From NCBI GenBank assembly GCA_023101725.1, contig JALJCO010001155.1:185260-249259 (forward strand): DNA of 64,000 bases. The letters run 5' to 3'. The translations under genes and the position numbers were made by a program. The notes beneath the pieces are model-generated. The model had not been told where the DNA came from. It searched no databases and was given only the letters and a program-made list of their open reading frames with translations. Shown in pieces: positions 1 to 14,582 of the stretch (position 1 is the first letter of the stretch; each line of letters starts with the position of its first letter). This stretch comes from Atherinomorus stipes. Its lineage: Eukaryota > Chordata > Actinopteri > Atheriniformes > Atherinidae.

Positions 1-3000
1 TCAACAAAACATAAATTTACTTAGAGTAAAACCCAGAGTTTTTGTAGTTAGTTGATTTGAGCAAAAGGAAAAATAAGATGAGTTTTGACTGGCTGTTATA
101 AGCTGTTATTCTATTAATGTTGCAACAAGAACTGTATGTGGGTGGAAAGTAAGCCAACCTGAACAAAAGACAAGGTCCTGAAACAGCTGTTATGTGGCAA
201 TGAAATGCAGCCTTCACTAAAATAACTGATTAAACTTGTGTGTTTCCTGCTATGACATGTCAAAATCTGCTTTGCAGTGTTCCTGAGCCACTGCAGTCAC
301 AAGCGCACAGTTTATTTGTGGCATACACTAACAGTAAGAGGGGGGGGGATTAATAGCTAATACTTTTTCCATTTTGACAGCATATTGTTTTTCCATTCAG
401 CAACACATGGAGCTATGCATGGAAAATAACTTTTTCCCCCATTATTTCAACATATTTGTGCTCCCCAGATGTCCACATCTCAGTTTTCTCCTCCATCAGG
501 CGTTTGGTTTGTGATCTTTGCTTTTTCCCGTCTCTTCCACCTCGCTGCTGAATCGGCCGAAAGCCTTTGATTTAAAGCTACATGCCTGCTTTTGTTACTC
601 ATCACAATGTCTGCACTTTGAATTGGGTGGGGTACAGTGGGAGCAGCCTCTTAAATGTCAGTGGGAGGAAATATGCTGGTGGAAAACAACTACAGGTGCA
701 AACAAGTTAAGCAATCAATTTTCTAACCTCTTTATTGTTAACATTTTATCAGTCATGTCCTAAATTGCGTAGTTTCCCTGAGCCCTGCAGGAAAACACCT
801 CCACAGTGGGAGATTCTGATTCAGACTACATGCTGAGGCTACCCTTGCAACATTTCCAGAGGAAACCCCCTCCCTAATGTTTTGCTGACATCTGGAGTAC
901 ATTAATGCCCTCTAACTCCTGACATCACAACAAAGAGGCAACAAAACTCCAATATTCCTCGTTTTTCCTCCTCACCCTCTCAATCTCTTGCATCTTGTTA
1001 ATTAACAACCACACATCATCACGCTCAGCTTTTCTCTCTCACTGGCTTTTCCATTGCAACAGCTCACATCTGGTTTCCATAAGCACATACATGTCATCAC
1101 AAAGAAGAGGAGGGGGAGACTTAAAGAGAGAAGGAAAGGGGAGGGAGTGTATATATCAAGGGGATTTTAAACTTCAAGGAGACAAGAGTGACTGTCAAGA
1201 TATCTCTGCCTTTCATCACCCTTTCCAGTATTATCACTTGCATCCTCGTGACGCATAGACCTTCTTTCGATCAATCAGTGAAGAACACAGACGCGTGAAA
1301 GAAAGCAGAACATGAGGGTTGCCATATAGAATGCAGACAAAGCCAGGAAAACTCCCAGTCAGAGGAGAGTAAGCGCACAGTCAGAGACATGCAGAGATCA
1401 GAAAGGCCACATCAGACGTAGCCTTTGAAAGCGGAGCCCTGTGCGCCTCTACGCTGAGGTTCCCAACACAAAAACCTATGTAGTTACACCGCGGAGGGGA
1501 GGAGGAAATGAATTTGAGAGGAGGGGTTCTGCTTACAGAGCGAAAACATATTGTTTTTACTGCCCACTCACCAGCACTGCAGTGGCCTCGCTCAGCTGAC
1601 TGGCTGCTAATGATTGACCCGAGCCCTGAACCAGACACAGATGGCTTGCTGTGGTCCTCCAGCTGCAATGAGTGGTTGTAGAAACAGAACTACACCTGTA
1701 GAAACATTGATTTCAGTCATCTTTAAATCTGTGGACACGGCTATCACCAGGGGGAAGGTCCAAAAATACTCCTCTGATCTTGGGTTAAAGCTGAGGTAGG
1801 GTGGTTTAGCTGCTGATGCCCTAAAAATAGAGGAAACAGACTTTCTAGGGAATAACATCACAAATCTGCTTTATGTTAAGATTAAAGGGTTCAGCCCTCT
1901 TTGTTAAGGCCAGTTTAGTACCATGATTGAGGAACTATTTCATTGTGCTCGATTTATTAACCATTTACAAGTAGAAACATCTTCCTATTATCATTTTGGA
2001 ATCAACACCAGTGACAGGAAACCAACACAGCAGGACAACAACGTGTTTTTCCTACAGCGCCACCCACAGGCCCTCATAATTTAACTTACACAAAATATTT
2101 TTTGATAAGGCGCTTTTAAATAAATATATTTTTCTTTACAGAGGACATGCTCATAATTTCCCTTTCCCTGGATCCACATTAAAAAGAGAACATGGTCAAA
2201 CTAGATGCACCAAAAACATGTTGGTTGCACATCAAGCTGACATATTGTTGGGTGTAACAGATAATGTGGTTAAATTAAAGTACTGGGAGCTTTTGTAACC
2301 TCTGTGAAGACATTTTACATTGTTAAAGCTCCTTTACTACATTGTCATAATACATTTATATGAAAGCCACAACAGAGGCAAATGCAAGATGTTTATACGC
2401 TTACTGCACATATGAAATGGAAAGGACTGAAATACGGAATTTCCCTTTAACTTTTTAGCCCAGTATTGCCAACATCTTTGTAAACCCCAATCTATGGATA
2501 AACCCTTTTTCTTATCAAGGAATATCTTCATCAGAGATTAAAGAATATTCATTCCAGCCAAGCTGCTCCACTTAGAAACTGGGGATACTGGGAGATGTTC
2601 GTATTAAAGGTCCTTGCAGAGTCCAGACAGCAAGTTGCATCAGGGCAGAAAAATGTTCTGCTCAGCGACCATAGGGCTGTAATTACATAGAAGCAGTGCT
2701 GAGCTTTGCAGGATAGACGTCAAGACCAGAGAGATGGACCAGGGCAACCGGAGAGGGAAGAGAGCAAATGCATCATTTATAAGAAACTGAATCAAATCAT
2801 AAAAAAAACACAAAGAGTAAAAAAGCCAAATACACCAACTGGGATGAAAAGGACAGGACTCACTTCCTCACCACTGGATTGTGGAGAAAAGGGAATTTAA
2901 CAGCTGCTTACATATTTTAAGTGTCTTTGGGAATGTTTATATTCAGTCTGTCATCTGAGTACATTAAAGAGTTTTGGATCAAACTCCATGAGTGGGCAAA

Positions 3001-3130
3001 TGTGGCATGACTGACCCCTTGTGGAGCATCAGCACAACTTTTACTGTAATTAGTTGATATTCTCCGGAAAGGACTCCTTATCCTCCATGGAGAATGGAAA
3101 AGAAACATCACAATCATTTCAAACTTCAAT
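1..3130. other. Intergenic region, no gene recognised
   Basis: I see no splice-supported coding exon on either strand. The open frames here are short, and none shows a recognisable domain or flanking splice sites in frame. The stretch lies beyond the poly(A) region of acin1, so it may hold untranslated or regulatory sequence of a neighbour outside the window, but nothing in the sequence decides this. Confidence 0.5.
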
Positions 3131-4079
3131 TTCTTTTTTTTTATTATTTGTACATTCACCAATGATAGGCGTACTCAAAGAAATAAAAAAAACCAAAAAC
3201 AAATCTTTGTACTAAAATGATAAAATAACGATTAAAAAACAATATTAAAACCATTGGTGAGAAAACTCATAATGCAATCTCCCCTCTCAGGCCTGTACTG
3301 ACACTACAGGGTAAGAGTACTGGAGGCAGGAAGGGAAGGGGGGGGGGGGGGGGGGGGGGTCAATGAGGACATAAACATAATTTGTTTGATGTGAGACTCT
3401 CTCCCGCTGAGAATCAAATTGTCTCTAAAACAGAGAAAGAAGAACACTGCATTGCCTTAGTAGTTATTACACGCTTAGTGAAAATACCCCAGAGCTGCCT
3501 CATTTAAAGACATGATTTTGAATAATCTTATAGGTCTGTACAAAATGCCAAACACACCGATTCCAATATTTTCTGATTTCTCCAAGCCTCTGCACAGAGG
3601 ACCAAGTTTCTATTCTGGCGCAACTGGCAGGAGTAGCCTTGAACTACATGCAGCAACAAAAGGATTCCTCACCAAACTGCAGAGTGTTCACAACAGAGGC
3701 GTCGAATGATTGCAAATCATAATTGGCATCTACACTTTGGAGCAGATGGGGAACATTGGGGTAAATAATCAAAAAAGTCCACGGTGCCAAACTGCTTGGC
3801 AGTCCAGGCAAAAACCGAAGGGGGGAGGGACCAAAAGAGCCAAATGTAGAAAGAAAAATATATCAAACTTGGACAGGAGCGAGACGTACAGCACTCTGAG
3901 AAACAACACTGCAAAGATCATGGTCCCCTTAAGCATGACTGAGTCGGTGTAGATGTGCATTAAAAAAAGTGACTATTTGAAAGATGGAAACATCTGTTGG
4001 TCCTCTGTTGGGTCTTAGTTGTAACAAAGTACATGTAGTGAAAGGCAAATGGAGGAGGGTGGTCTCCAGGACAGTCCCA
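3130..4079 (-). other. acin1: Putative 3' UTR of acin1
   Basis: The acin1 stop codon is at 4080-4082 on the minus strand. The first good polyadenylation hexamer seen downstream is the complement of TTTATT near 3139-3144, inside a T-rich stretch. This gives a 3' UTR of roughly 950 bases. It contains a 22-base G run on the plus strand (3338-3359), which would be a C run in the transcript. The 3' end is inferred, not proven. Confidence 0.45.
3338..3359. repeat. Homopolymer G run, 22 nt
   Basis: Twenty-two consecutive G on the plus strand, inside the predicted acin1 3' UTR. Length is likely polymorphic and prone to assembly error. Confidence 0.9.
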
Positions 4080-7000
4080 TCAGCGCTTCCTTTCTCTTGG
4101 TTCGCTGCGGCTGCGTGAGCGTCGGCCCGAGCTCACCCCGCTGCCCCCTGGTCTACGGTAGCCATCCCTGCGTTTGTCGTTCTCCCTCTCCCTTTCCCTC
4201 TCCCTGTCTCGCTCTCTGTCCCTGTCTCTGTCTCTTCCTCGGTCTCTGCCCCTCTCTTTGTCTCGGTCTTTGTCGCCCTCACTCCGGTCTGCTGTTGTGG
4301 CACCTGGAGCTTTCATCCTTTCCTTACGCTCCTCCTCCCTTTTTTTCTCCGCCTCCTCTTCTAGCTCTTTCCTTCGTTTCTCACGTTCCTTCATCCGTTC
4401 TGCTCTGGCAGCTTCCCGCTGAAGAAACTTAAAAAAAAAAAAAAGAGATAATGGAATCAGATATCCTAATGAAAGGTGTAAATTTTCTGCCATAAACGGT
4501 GCAAACAGATGCGTCTCACCTGTTCTTCTGTGAGTGGAAGCCAGTAAATGCAAGGAGCCGCTTTAGTTTTGCGAAACAAGTCATCAAGCAGCTTTGCAGG
4601 GGGGTCCTCCGCTGTTTCACCAAAGAAAACAGAACATCAACCAAAAAGATCTGTATCCAACATACAGTAATCACTACACCTCCATGTCTTACCCTTTTTC
4701 TCCATCTTCTTCTCTTTGCTCTTTCCCCTCTCTTTCCGCCGCCTCTCTCTGGAGCGCGACCGTCGAGGACCTCCCTCTTTCTCCTCTCCAGATTTCCCAA
4801 ACTCTTTGACCTTGTCGCGATCCCACTCGCGCTCTGCTCGGGCCCGTTCTCTACGCTCCATCTCTCGCTCGCGTTCGGCCCACTGGTCTCGTTCGGGAAG
4901 AAGAGAAGGCAGGCCTAATGTTCGCCCGCGCCCGGTAGCAGCTCCCTGTTCATCTCCCCCGGGTCTGTCAGCTGCACCCAAGCCCTTGTGAAAGTCCAAC
5001 TACGAAGAACAGATACATTATTGTTGCTAGATGGTGTGAAAGAAATTTTCTTATATCCTGAGCGTCTCATTCTGACCCTGATGGCTTCATTAATCTTTGT
5101 CTTTCATGTCAATATATGATTTCTGTACTTGTACATGTCAGTATAAGATCAGTGAAGAGAACATTTTTATCTCTTCTAATGCACACTATTTGCAAGCACT
5201 GTTTACTCCGTTTCGTTTAATACACCTTTCTTTTTTTCATCTCGATTCACTCAGTCTCTTGGTTATATCTACTTTATGTTGCATCAACAATAGGTGGTGC
5301 AGCAGAGTTCTGCATCTGACTGAAGAAGAAATCAAGCGATGGTGTGCCTAATCAGCTTGAAACTGAGGGAGGGCTTCGTTGTTTCCTGCTGTCACTGACA
5401 GAAACCAACAAACTCAATCTAGGGAAAAAGCCTGGTGAGTTGAGAACACTGAGCAGAATATTTCACACACTCTTCTGCAAGTAAAAGAGAGAGAGGTGAA
5501 GGGTGACGGTGATGGGAGTCCCGCTCGGGTGGCGGACAGAATAGACTGCTGCATGTACAATAGAGAAAGTATCCTATACATGGCTGTAAAGGTCCTTGGT
5601 GAGGAAAAGTAGTCAAATAAACCGTTTTATCTGAGTCCTGTGAAGACATCTGAAGGACAGCAATGGGCTCCCAACCATCCTGGCAAAATGGTTTATAGAG
5701 AAAAAAAAACGCAGTCTCACACTGAGGGAGAGATATTTACATTCATGTCAATGAAGTATGGAACAGAGTGTGCTGAATTCTGCTCAGATTGGATTTCAGT
5801 AGGGATATTTCCCGCTGACAAGACATTAAGTCTCACTGAATTGGGCAAAACGAAAGAGGGTTTAAATTTGGAGGGAGAAAAAAAGGACAAAAAAAAATGT
5901 CCTTTTTCATTTCCAGCAAATTATCACCAGAGTTTCTCTGCTCTGTGGGCTTCACAGAGACTGAGACCAGATGTTGGATAGACGTGTGAAGCATCTGCTT
6001 TGGTTGGTAGAACACCATTCTTCAGAACGCTCCTGACCACGCGTTTTACTCAGAGGACTAAGCTCGAGTAAAGAAAAGGAGAAGAAACCGACTGTGATCA
6101 TTTCAGCCCAGTTACGAGGTGGCGTGGCCACTGGGCAAACAGAGACCAACAGAAAGGAGGGTGCTGGGGGCCTCAGAGGATGTAAACGATCCAGTTCTAC
6201 TGACCAGAGACGAACACTGCTGTGGTGGACGGGTCACTGGGCACAAGACAAAAAGAAAGGTGGTTTTGTCCTCTGATGGCAGAGCTGGCTCAAATGGAAG
6301 CAGTCATGTGACGACTCGACACAATGATGATAAGACTGTTCTAATTTCACATCAGTCATCATTTGATGCAAAACATCAATATATTGAGATTAAATTCTAC
6401 ATTTTCTTTCTGAAGAGGTGTTGAAAGTAATAGAAGGTTTCAGCCAAACATCTATAGACACAGTCAAGTTCACGACCCAGTAACACACGTGCATAAACAC
6501 ACATGCTCACTGCAACAAAGCACACTGCCTGGCCAAAAAAAGTTGCCACATAGGTACGAGTTTGGTTTCTGCATGGGGTTTCTTTCACCAGGCAACAAGT
6601 TATTTAACCCCAAGTGGTGCGATGAGTTGCTTCTCATTTCCTGAACAACCATGTCAAAAGACACATGTCGTGGTCATGGAAGATGTTAGTCTGTCTGAGA
6701 AAGGTCAAATCATTGGCATGCATCAAGCAGAGAAAACATCTAAGGACACTGCAGAAACTACTAAAATTGGGTTAAAAACCGTCCAACACATTATAAAAAA
6801 CTGGAAAGATAGTGTGGACCCATCGTCTTTGGGGAAGAAATGTGGCTGGAAAGGCAGATGAAGTGATGCAGCATCATGCCTAATGCCAACTGTACCAGCC
6901 TGTGGGGGCAGTGTCATGATCTGGGGTTGATGCAGTTGCTCAGGTCTAGGTTCAGTAAAATGTGCTCAAAGAATGAGGTCATCCAGGATTACCTGAATGT

Positions 7001-10000
7001 ACTGAATGACCAGGTTATTCCATCAATGGATTTTTGTTCCCTGATGGCACGGCCATATTCCAAGATGACAATGCCAGAATTCATTTGGCTCAAATTGGGA
7101 AAGACTGGTTCAGGGAGCATGACACATCGTTTTCACACATGGATTGGCCACCACAGAGTCCAGACCCGAACCCCATTGAGAATCTTTGGGATGTGCTGGA
7201 GAAGGCTGTGCTCAGCAGTCAGACTCTACCATCATCAATGCAAGATCTTGGTGAAAAATTAATGCATAGAAATAAATGCAGTGGATGGAAATAAATTTTA
7301 TGAAGTTGCAGAAGCTTATTGGAACAATGCCACAGCGAATGCGTGCCGTAATCAAAGCTAAAGGCGGTCCAACAGTTTATGACCTTTTTTTGGGGTCAAC
7401 TTTTTTGGGGGCCAGGCAGTGTCTGCTTGATACTGATCCACATGTTAAAGAGAATATTTCTCTTTTGTCAATCCATTTCTAATTATCATTATCAGTGTAC
7501 AGCATTTAGAAGTTTGCAACCTTAACTCACTTTTTATAGAGAAGGAAAAAGCCTGTGATAAACTAAACAAGCAATGTTTAACTTTTCCTTCCAAGCCCAA
7601 TTTCACTGCTTCTTCACTTGCTTCTAATATTTTGTAACGCAGTTCAACCCAATTTTCTCAGCAACTGTTTTTAATCCATTTTAAGGATTAAAATGGATTG
7701 AGCATTACACAGAGACACTTATGGTTATTTAAGTTGTTGTGAACAATAATTTGGATTATGAAAATGTTTGTCTTTCTTTGAAGCATAGATGTTAGGTAGT
7801 AATAAAATCATTTAATAAAATAAAATTCAAGTGCTAGCCTCACTAAACTAGATGACACATTTTTAAACTTTGAAATGGATCATAAGGCTGCTTCAGGAAA
7901 ACTTCCCTCTGGATTTACATTTATTCTTTTTCATTATAAGTAGATAAATCTACATGGATCTGAAATTGGTGAAAGGCAGGTCCTCTTTGGCTTTATTATA
8001 TGCAACATATGTGGCTGCTCAAACAGCCAGAAACATCTAGGTTTTGTTTTTTTTTTTTTTTTTAACATACATGGCAGCATGTCACATTACTAGTTTAGCC
8101 AACCACGGTTGATGTTAATTTTCAAAGGATCATTTCCAGGACAACCTCTCTAGGTGCAACTCAGACACACAAAGTGAGTTTGATGGAGGCTGCTCTCGTT
8201 TTCTGGCCGGTTGATCAGCCAGTATATTCTCATTGTGATGCTTCACTAAAAATGGATGCAGTTTTTCCAGTTTTCTAAAGCTGCATAGCATTGAATTTCT
8301 TTTCTTTCTTTTTTTTCTTAAAAATAACCTTTCAGCCATGTCTGAACCTCTGTGGGAGGCTTCATACTGGTCAGTGCAGGTGACGTCACCCTGATGGAGG
8401 GCTGCAGCAGTCAAAAAGCATTCAACTCTCATTGAGCTTTTCTGGTTCATTTTGCTCAAACATGGAAAAACCTAAACTAGTCTGGATAGTAGATAAACAA
8501 CCACATGTGAACAAATTCCACATTTTACAACTAATTTCAGTTTCTGTGATTTTCATCTGTGTTGTTCTTCGTCGTAGCGGATGTCTGATGTGAGTCGGTC
8601 TTACTTTCAAACCAACACACAACATAGTATAAAGAGGTGGATCAGAACCAATCAAAGGTGAAGATTTAGCTTTTTTCTGGGCTTTTTATCACAGTATTAT
8701 TCTTCCCTGAGCTCAAGTAATGAGGGAATGAACACAGAATGCACAGACAGACATTCACAGAGACAATTAAAATCCTTTCTATACACGAGAAATGTTAGGT
8801 ACACTGGTGCCACCAAGGAAAAAAAAGTTAAGTCACACTCAGCAACATTTTGCTTGCATGTATCGGGACTAGAGTCCTGATAAACCGTTATATAATCTCA
8901 ACTCATTCACACTCTTGGTAAAACGTGACTTTGGCACCAAAAATTACTAAGCATTCTAGGTGTATGAAAGAAAAAAGACTGATAAAGGCTCACCTCATCT
9001 TGCTGGCAGAAGTCAACGCTGAGGACTTTTGGGTTGCTTTGAGGCCATTTAACTCCATGAAGAGCTGCCCGTGTAGCGACTGCCTCCTCTATACTCGAGT
9101 ACTACACACAAAACAAAAGAAAGTGCCCCGTGAGGGAACTTGCAAAGTGATCCTCTGACTTTTAATCCCTGAAATGATAAATGTTTGTAATAACTTACAG
9201 TGACGTAGCAATGGGATTTGATTTTATCAATCCAGAAGCCCTCCTCCACCAAAGTGCCAGTTCTGCTGAGCAGTTCCTTCAGCTGCCCGAGTGTGAATGG
9301 CCTCACCTGAAAAGGTATCACACATTCTTTAAGTACCGTAATTATCAGACTATTGAGCGCACTTAAATGTAAGCCGCATCGACTTACTTTAGATATTTCT
9401 ACATATATAGGCTGCACTTGTCTATAAGCCACAGGTGTCCACATTGTAACATGAGATTTTTGCACAGAAAGATGTTCCACAGAAGTATTTTTTAACTTTT
9501 AATTAAATATGTACCATAACATACAGAGATGTATACAGTAAATGCTTTATCTGAAAAAAGCCTGTAACAAAGCTAGTTTAAATAAAGGGAAAAATAAAAC
9601 TCTTCATTGCCATCTCCAACGTTTCACCAGCGATTCACTGATGTCAAGCTTACGTGCAGCAGCCATTTCCTACTTCAACAGCCAGATGGATCCCCTTTAA
9701 CTTGAAAAGGGTGTGTGCATGAAGCGTAATACGACTGAGCTGAAGAATTAAGTGAGTGTTTTTGATTCAATTTGAGCAGTTTCAATGGTCCAGTTTAACC
9801 TGTTCTGTAATTTCATTGGTCTGATGTGTTGAGCCTTTATGTTTCGATGGCATTAAGTACGTTAACCGGTAAAAAAACCATCAATTATTGTTGTTTAAAC
9901 TGCCGTTTTCAAAGCGTGCGACAAAAATAGTGGCTTGTAGTCCAAAAATTACGATAACAGTTTTACACTAAAAACTATTATCGAAACCGAGACAACTGAA

Positions 10001-13000
10001 CATGTCAATCTAATGGCACCAAAGAAAACAAGAAAAAAACACCTGTATAAAGAAAAGAAAGGGAAATTTGTGCTCTCATTTTAGATTGCCTAGAAAGTTA
10101 AAAGAGGCTTTGCCGTCTTAAAGGTATGAATAATAACAATAACTTGTCATTTATTAAAGGTGGTATAGAAGATGTTTCTTTGAATAATTTTTGCAATATT
10201 CAATGACATTGGGTTCACTGCCCCATACGGTATTATTAATTAAAAGCTTTGTATATATAAATACTATCATACATTAGCTGTGAAAGTCATGGGACTTAAA
10301 AAACACCCACCAATCATTTATACTCTCATCACATGTTTTGTCTATTGCACGTCAATCACTCTTACTACTTGTCAGAAGCGGAGCACTCTTGTCTGATTGC
10401 AGTGGGTAGCCAACAATCATTTTGCCAGCAGTTAGCAACGTGCAGACAATGACAGCTGTCTCACTTGCATTGTGACATGATGGGAGAATCTATATCTGGT
10501 GTCTACTAGACGCCGGTGTCGGGACTTGGCTCAAGCACGTTGTCTTAAAGGGGTGGCCAGGGAGGGAGCTGTGAATCTAGCAGGCTGGTCTTGCGCATGC
10601 GCTTTACTCAAAAACTCGCTAACAGTCTCTGTTTTTTTGAACTGCCACAGACATCTTCTACACTGCCTTTAATCCCAATTGGGAATTTTTCTCTACATGT
10701 ACTTTATTAACATGTTTATTTAACTAGGGACTTACTTCACCTCGAGCTCTAACTCCATCACTTTGTTTGTTTACCACTTGAGATTCTGTTTTTGGAGCAA
10801 GATTGTTTAGACACTTAAAAATCAGTTGCACTGGGAGCAGTGGGCTGCCATGTTTTGCTGTGGAAGTGGCAGCTGGGGGTTAAAAGCTTTGCTCAGGAGT
10901 TCCCCTCCATAAAGACCAAGTAAAATCATGAGTGAAAACACTCGTTTGAATCATGAATCTTTGTGCACAGTTACCGTTTATGAAAATAATGTATTATAAC
11001 AGTGAGGTTTAATGTCAGTGAGGACTCTTCTCTCACCAGGTTGCAGACATGAACAATATTTGAGACTTTCCCTCGAGGTGGTGAGGGCTGCCGGGCCGTG
11101 CGAACAGGGTCATCAATTGTGATGGAAACTCCCATTTTCTGCTGGCTGATGGAGCGACGGATGAGGGTGTCGCTTGGTGTCACTGGAAGGAAGAATAGTC
11201 AACAATACTTTAAATCTCTGGCTCTCAAAGAGAAAAAAAAATAACTTTAAGGTCATCATCATATCATTTTATTATCTTTCCTTATGTTTCAGGTTTTTTT
11301 GTGTTTGTTTTTTAAGCACTGGTACTGAGACATTGGGACAGTTTTGGTATCATGTCACTGATGTCAAGTCAATGAAACATGTCAGAAAATATACGTTTAA
11401 TGGGCGTAACGCAAAATAAAAGTCATGTTTTGGTGGATACATTACCAGTGTTGATTTCTACATCATGGCTGGTGTGTGTTGGGGACTGGGTTTCCAGCAC
11501 TCCAGGGATAGACGTATCCATCTGCTCTTCATGGGACTTTATTCTTGTTTGGTCATCTCTAATGTCCTCTTCCTCCAACTCCTCATGCCTGCTCCTCTTT
11601 GCCTCTTTCTGTCCATTCTCTTGCCTTTCTGGATGCACCACCTTAGACATAAAGAAATATCAGGACATCACAGTAGGTAAGAGAAAAACCTTAGATTTGT
11701 AAAGACGAGCTCCTCATCAATAACTGCAAAGGAGTAAGAGCTGCAAACTAACCTGTGTGACAGTGCGTCGGATCTGGAGGTCTTGGTCAGCATGCTCCCT
11801 GTCTTCATTCTCTGTGTCGGAGATGGCGGCTTCCTCAGGATGTAAATCCACTACTGCCTCTTGGCCCAAACACGGCCTGATGTCAGGAATCAGAGACTGA
11901 AGGCAAAGATGAAAAAACACTCAGGATTGTCACATTGAATTATTGGTTAACTTTCAGCATTCGCAGTGAGACCATTAACAACTTCAATAGGTTTTTCACT
12001 GACATTTCCAGGCGTTTTTATAACCTGGAATTTATTTACCAGGTAAAATAATTCTTGGTCATCTATGTGGTTAACATTTTCACCACGCAGCCAGAAAATG
12101 TATTCTCTAGCTGATACCATGTTACAACGGTGGTTGGACCTACTTCAGCTGTTGCAGTCTTTCAGCTCCTATAATCTTGTTTCAGTTCTTTAACTTTTCC
12201 TGAATTTATTTTTTTGTATTCCCTATATTCATTCCTGCCAGCTCGTCAGCCATTTGTAGCCTGTACTCTGTTGTTTTGGGATGCTAAGTCATGTCTCAGT
12301 GAATGACGACTTTGGTAAAGATGCTCAAAAGAGCCTGGATCTACTGTAGTCATCTGTCCACTTCCTTAAGCTCCACTTTTTTGTAAAGAATCAAGTCCTG
12401 GAGTTAACTTTTAAGTAAAAGACACATGTTTGCAGCCGCGTATCAGCTTATGCATGGAAGTGCGTAATGCTTCACGTTTGTTTGACCAATCAGAGTTCTT
12501 CAGCACACAACGCCACCCCTCAAGAATTCTGGGACATCTTATAAGCCTAACCCTATAGGTGCTTCCCGCAGGGATAGTGTGGGGCTGAGGAAAAGTTATT
12601 CTACCTGGGTACTGTAGATGGAAATGAATCAAGGTTTTTCAAAATCCTGAGTAAATGAAAGAGGTGACTGCAGTTAAAAACAAAGGGGGGGGAGCGGCGG
12701 CTGATGTGTCATTCATCTTAGTCTGCTGCCATTACCTTCAATGAATCAGTGGTGATGCTTATAGAAGGTTTTTTGGCAGTGACAGCTGTGCTGGAGCCCC
12801 ATCTCCTTTTGCGACCAGCTACAGTCCCAGATTCCTGTTCACCCTCTGCACCGCCAGGTCCTGGTGACGATTTACTGCCTGGAAAAGCATCATGTACAAC
12901 ATAAATACTGCAGACATAACAAAGAATTTAAATTACGGTCAAAACATCACTATGATGCAGCCGGTGAAAATGTAAAAAATAAAAATTGTAACACAAACTA

Positions 13001-14527
13001 CTAATTAATAATAATTGCTGGTAAAGAGGTAAAGGCCAGTGGATATACTCACTGCTAAGAGAGATCTTGCGTGCTGAGAAGGCCTTTGGTGTCTGAAACA
13101 CATGGAAATAAAAACCCAACACACATGGGAAAGATGAGAGGCAGGCACCAGAAGTAGGGATAAATAATAAAGGTCAGGTTGGTGAAACAGAACAACTGGA
13201 AAGGAAAATAGTAAGGCCTGAAAATGAACGACAGAAACAGCTGTGCAAGGTCTTGTTTTAAATTCATGTCCACTCATGGCACCAAGCCCATCAACTTTTC
13301 AATATTTTACATTATGTTCAGATTTTTTAACATAACTTCATTATTAAGATTAAACTGCAACTGCTGTCTCTTAAAGATCTAGTGTTAATAACACAGCTTA
13401 AATTTACTTAAGCCCTGGCACATTCATTCTAAAAGTTCATATAGATAGAATATCTCCACAGAATTAATAGTCAGCTAAATTGATAAATACTAAAAACATG
13501 TCATAAATATTTGGATAAAACTGCAGGAGAAATAAGCAGACAAAACCTTTCCACGGCTGCCCCCCCAGACTTAAATAAATATAAGATCTCTACCAAACTG
13601 AACACTGAGCAAAATCTACTCATTCCCTGGTACCACCTACACCCGATCCTTACTGGTTTAGATATGCCCCAATCACATCTGCATGTACTGTATCTAGGCA
13701 ACAAGAGTCCAATCCAATCTCAGTGGCTGAGGTGCTTGGATGGCAATCTGAAAGCTTTATCAGAAGGAAGATTCAATTGTTCACTGGGCGAGCGCCTTGA
13801 AATGTTTGTCAAAAAGCATTTCATCCTCACATGTTTTGGGGTGAATCTTTATGCGGGGAAAAAGATCTTGGGCTTATGAGAACAAAGAAAAATGGTGAGA
13901 GTCCAATTAGATGGAAACCAGATGATGGATGCAGTCGTCAGTGTGTACACTGATCCAGAATGTTGATGTTCATGTTTGGTTGAAAGAAAGTCACAAAGAG
14001 GGAGAAATGTGGCGATGGCTGATGTACTAAGTCCTTTTTTCAGGTTAAATAAAAAAGCTTATCCACACAGAGGAAATGTCCACAGTGTCCATATGACCAA
14101 AAACATTGAAAACACAAGTCTTTAACTTGACTTGATGGGAGCACATTTCGTTGCTTGTGCTTTAAAAAGCCATAAAAGTTCAAATCAGACAAAAGGTGGC
14201 CAAAACTGACAGGCCAACCTCTTCTTTAATGTTCTGGTCCAATTGACAGCTCTTTCTGGGTATGTTAATGAAAAAGTGCCAGCCTTTGTTGCCGGGGGTG
14301 TTCCTCTGCTTCTTGGGGGTTTATCTGTGGTCACCTGAGGATTCTTGGGGGAAGTGGAACAGACGCAGGTGTACCAGGAGAAGTGGCAGAGGTAGTATGC
14401 AGGTACCGATAGGGGCATTGGAAGAGGCAAGAGCACCTTTATAACAAAGCAATCATTTGAGGTTTAAACATCAGCGACAGTTACAGAATGCCCTTGCTGT
14501 TGCTTATGACAGTATATACATACGTAC

Positions 14528-14582
<55 letters not shown>

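Noticed and set aside
1381..1668. A 95-codon minus-strand frame downstream of acin1
   Set aside because: No domain, no splice context and no similarity I can recognise.
4049..4432. A 127-codon plus-strand frame, Ser/Leu/Cys-rich
   Set aside because: It is antisense to the acin1 terminal exon encoding the Arg/Asp/Glu and RS tail; composition artefact.
13511..13879. A 122-codon plus-strand open frame in an acin1 intron
   Set aside because: No recognisable domain, no splice or promoter evidence, ordinary composition. Left as probable chance.
14258..14318. Possible extra acin1 exon (acceptor AATCCTCAG, reading [17 protein letters not shown])
   Set aside because: The acceptor is plausible, but I find no convincing GT donor before the in-frame stop. 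The exons on either side already join in phase 0 without it.
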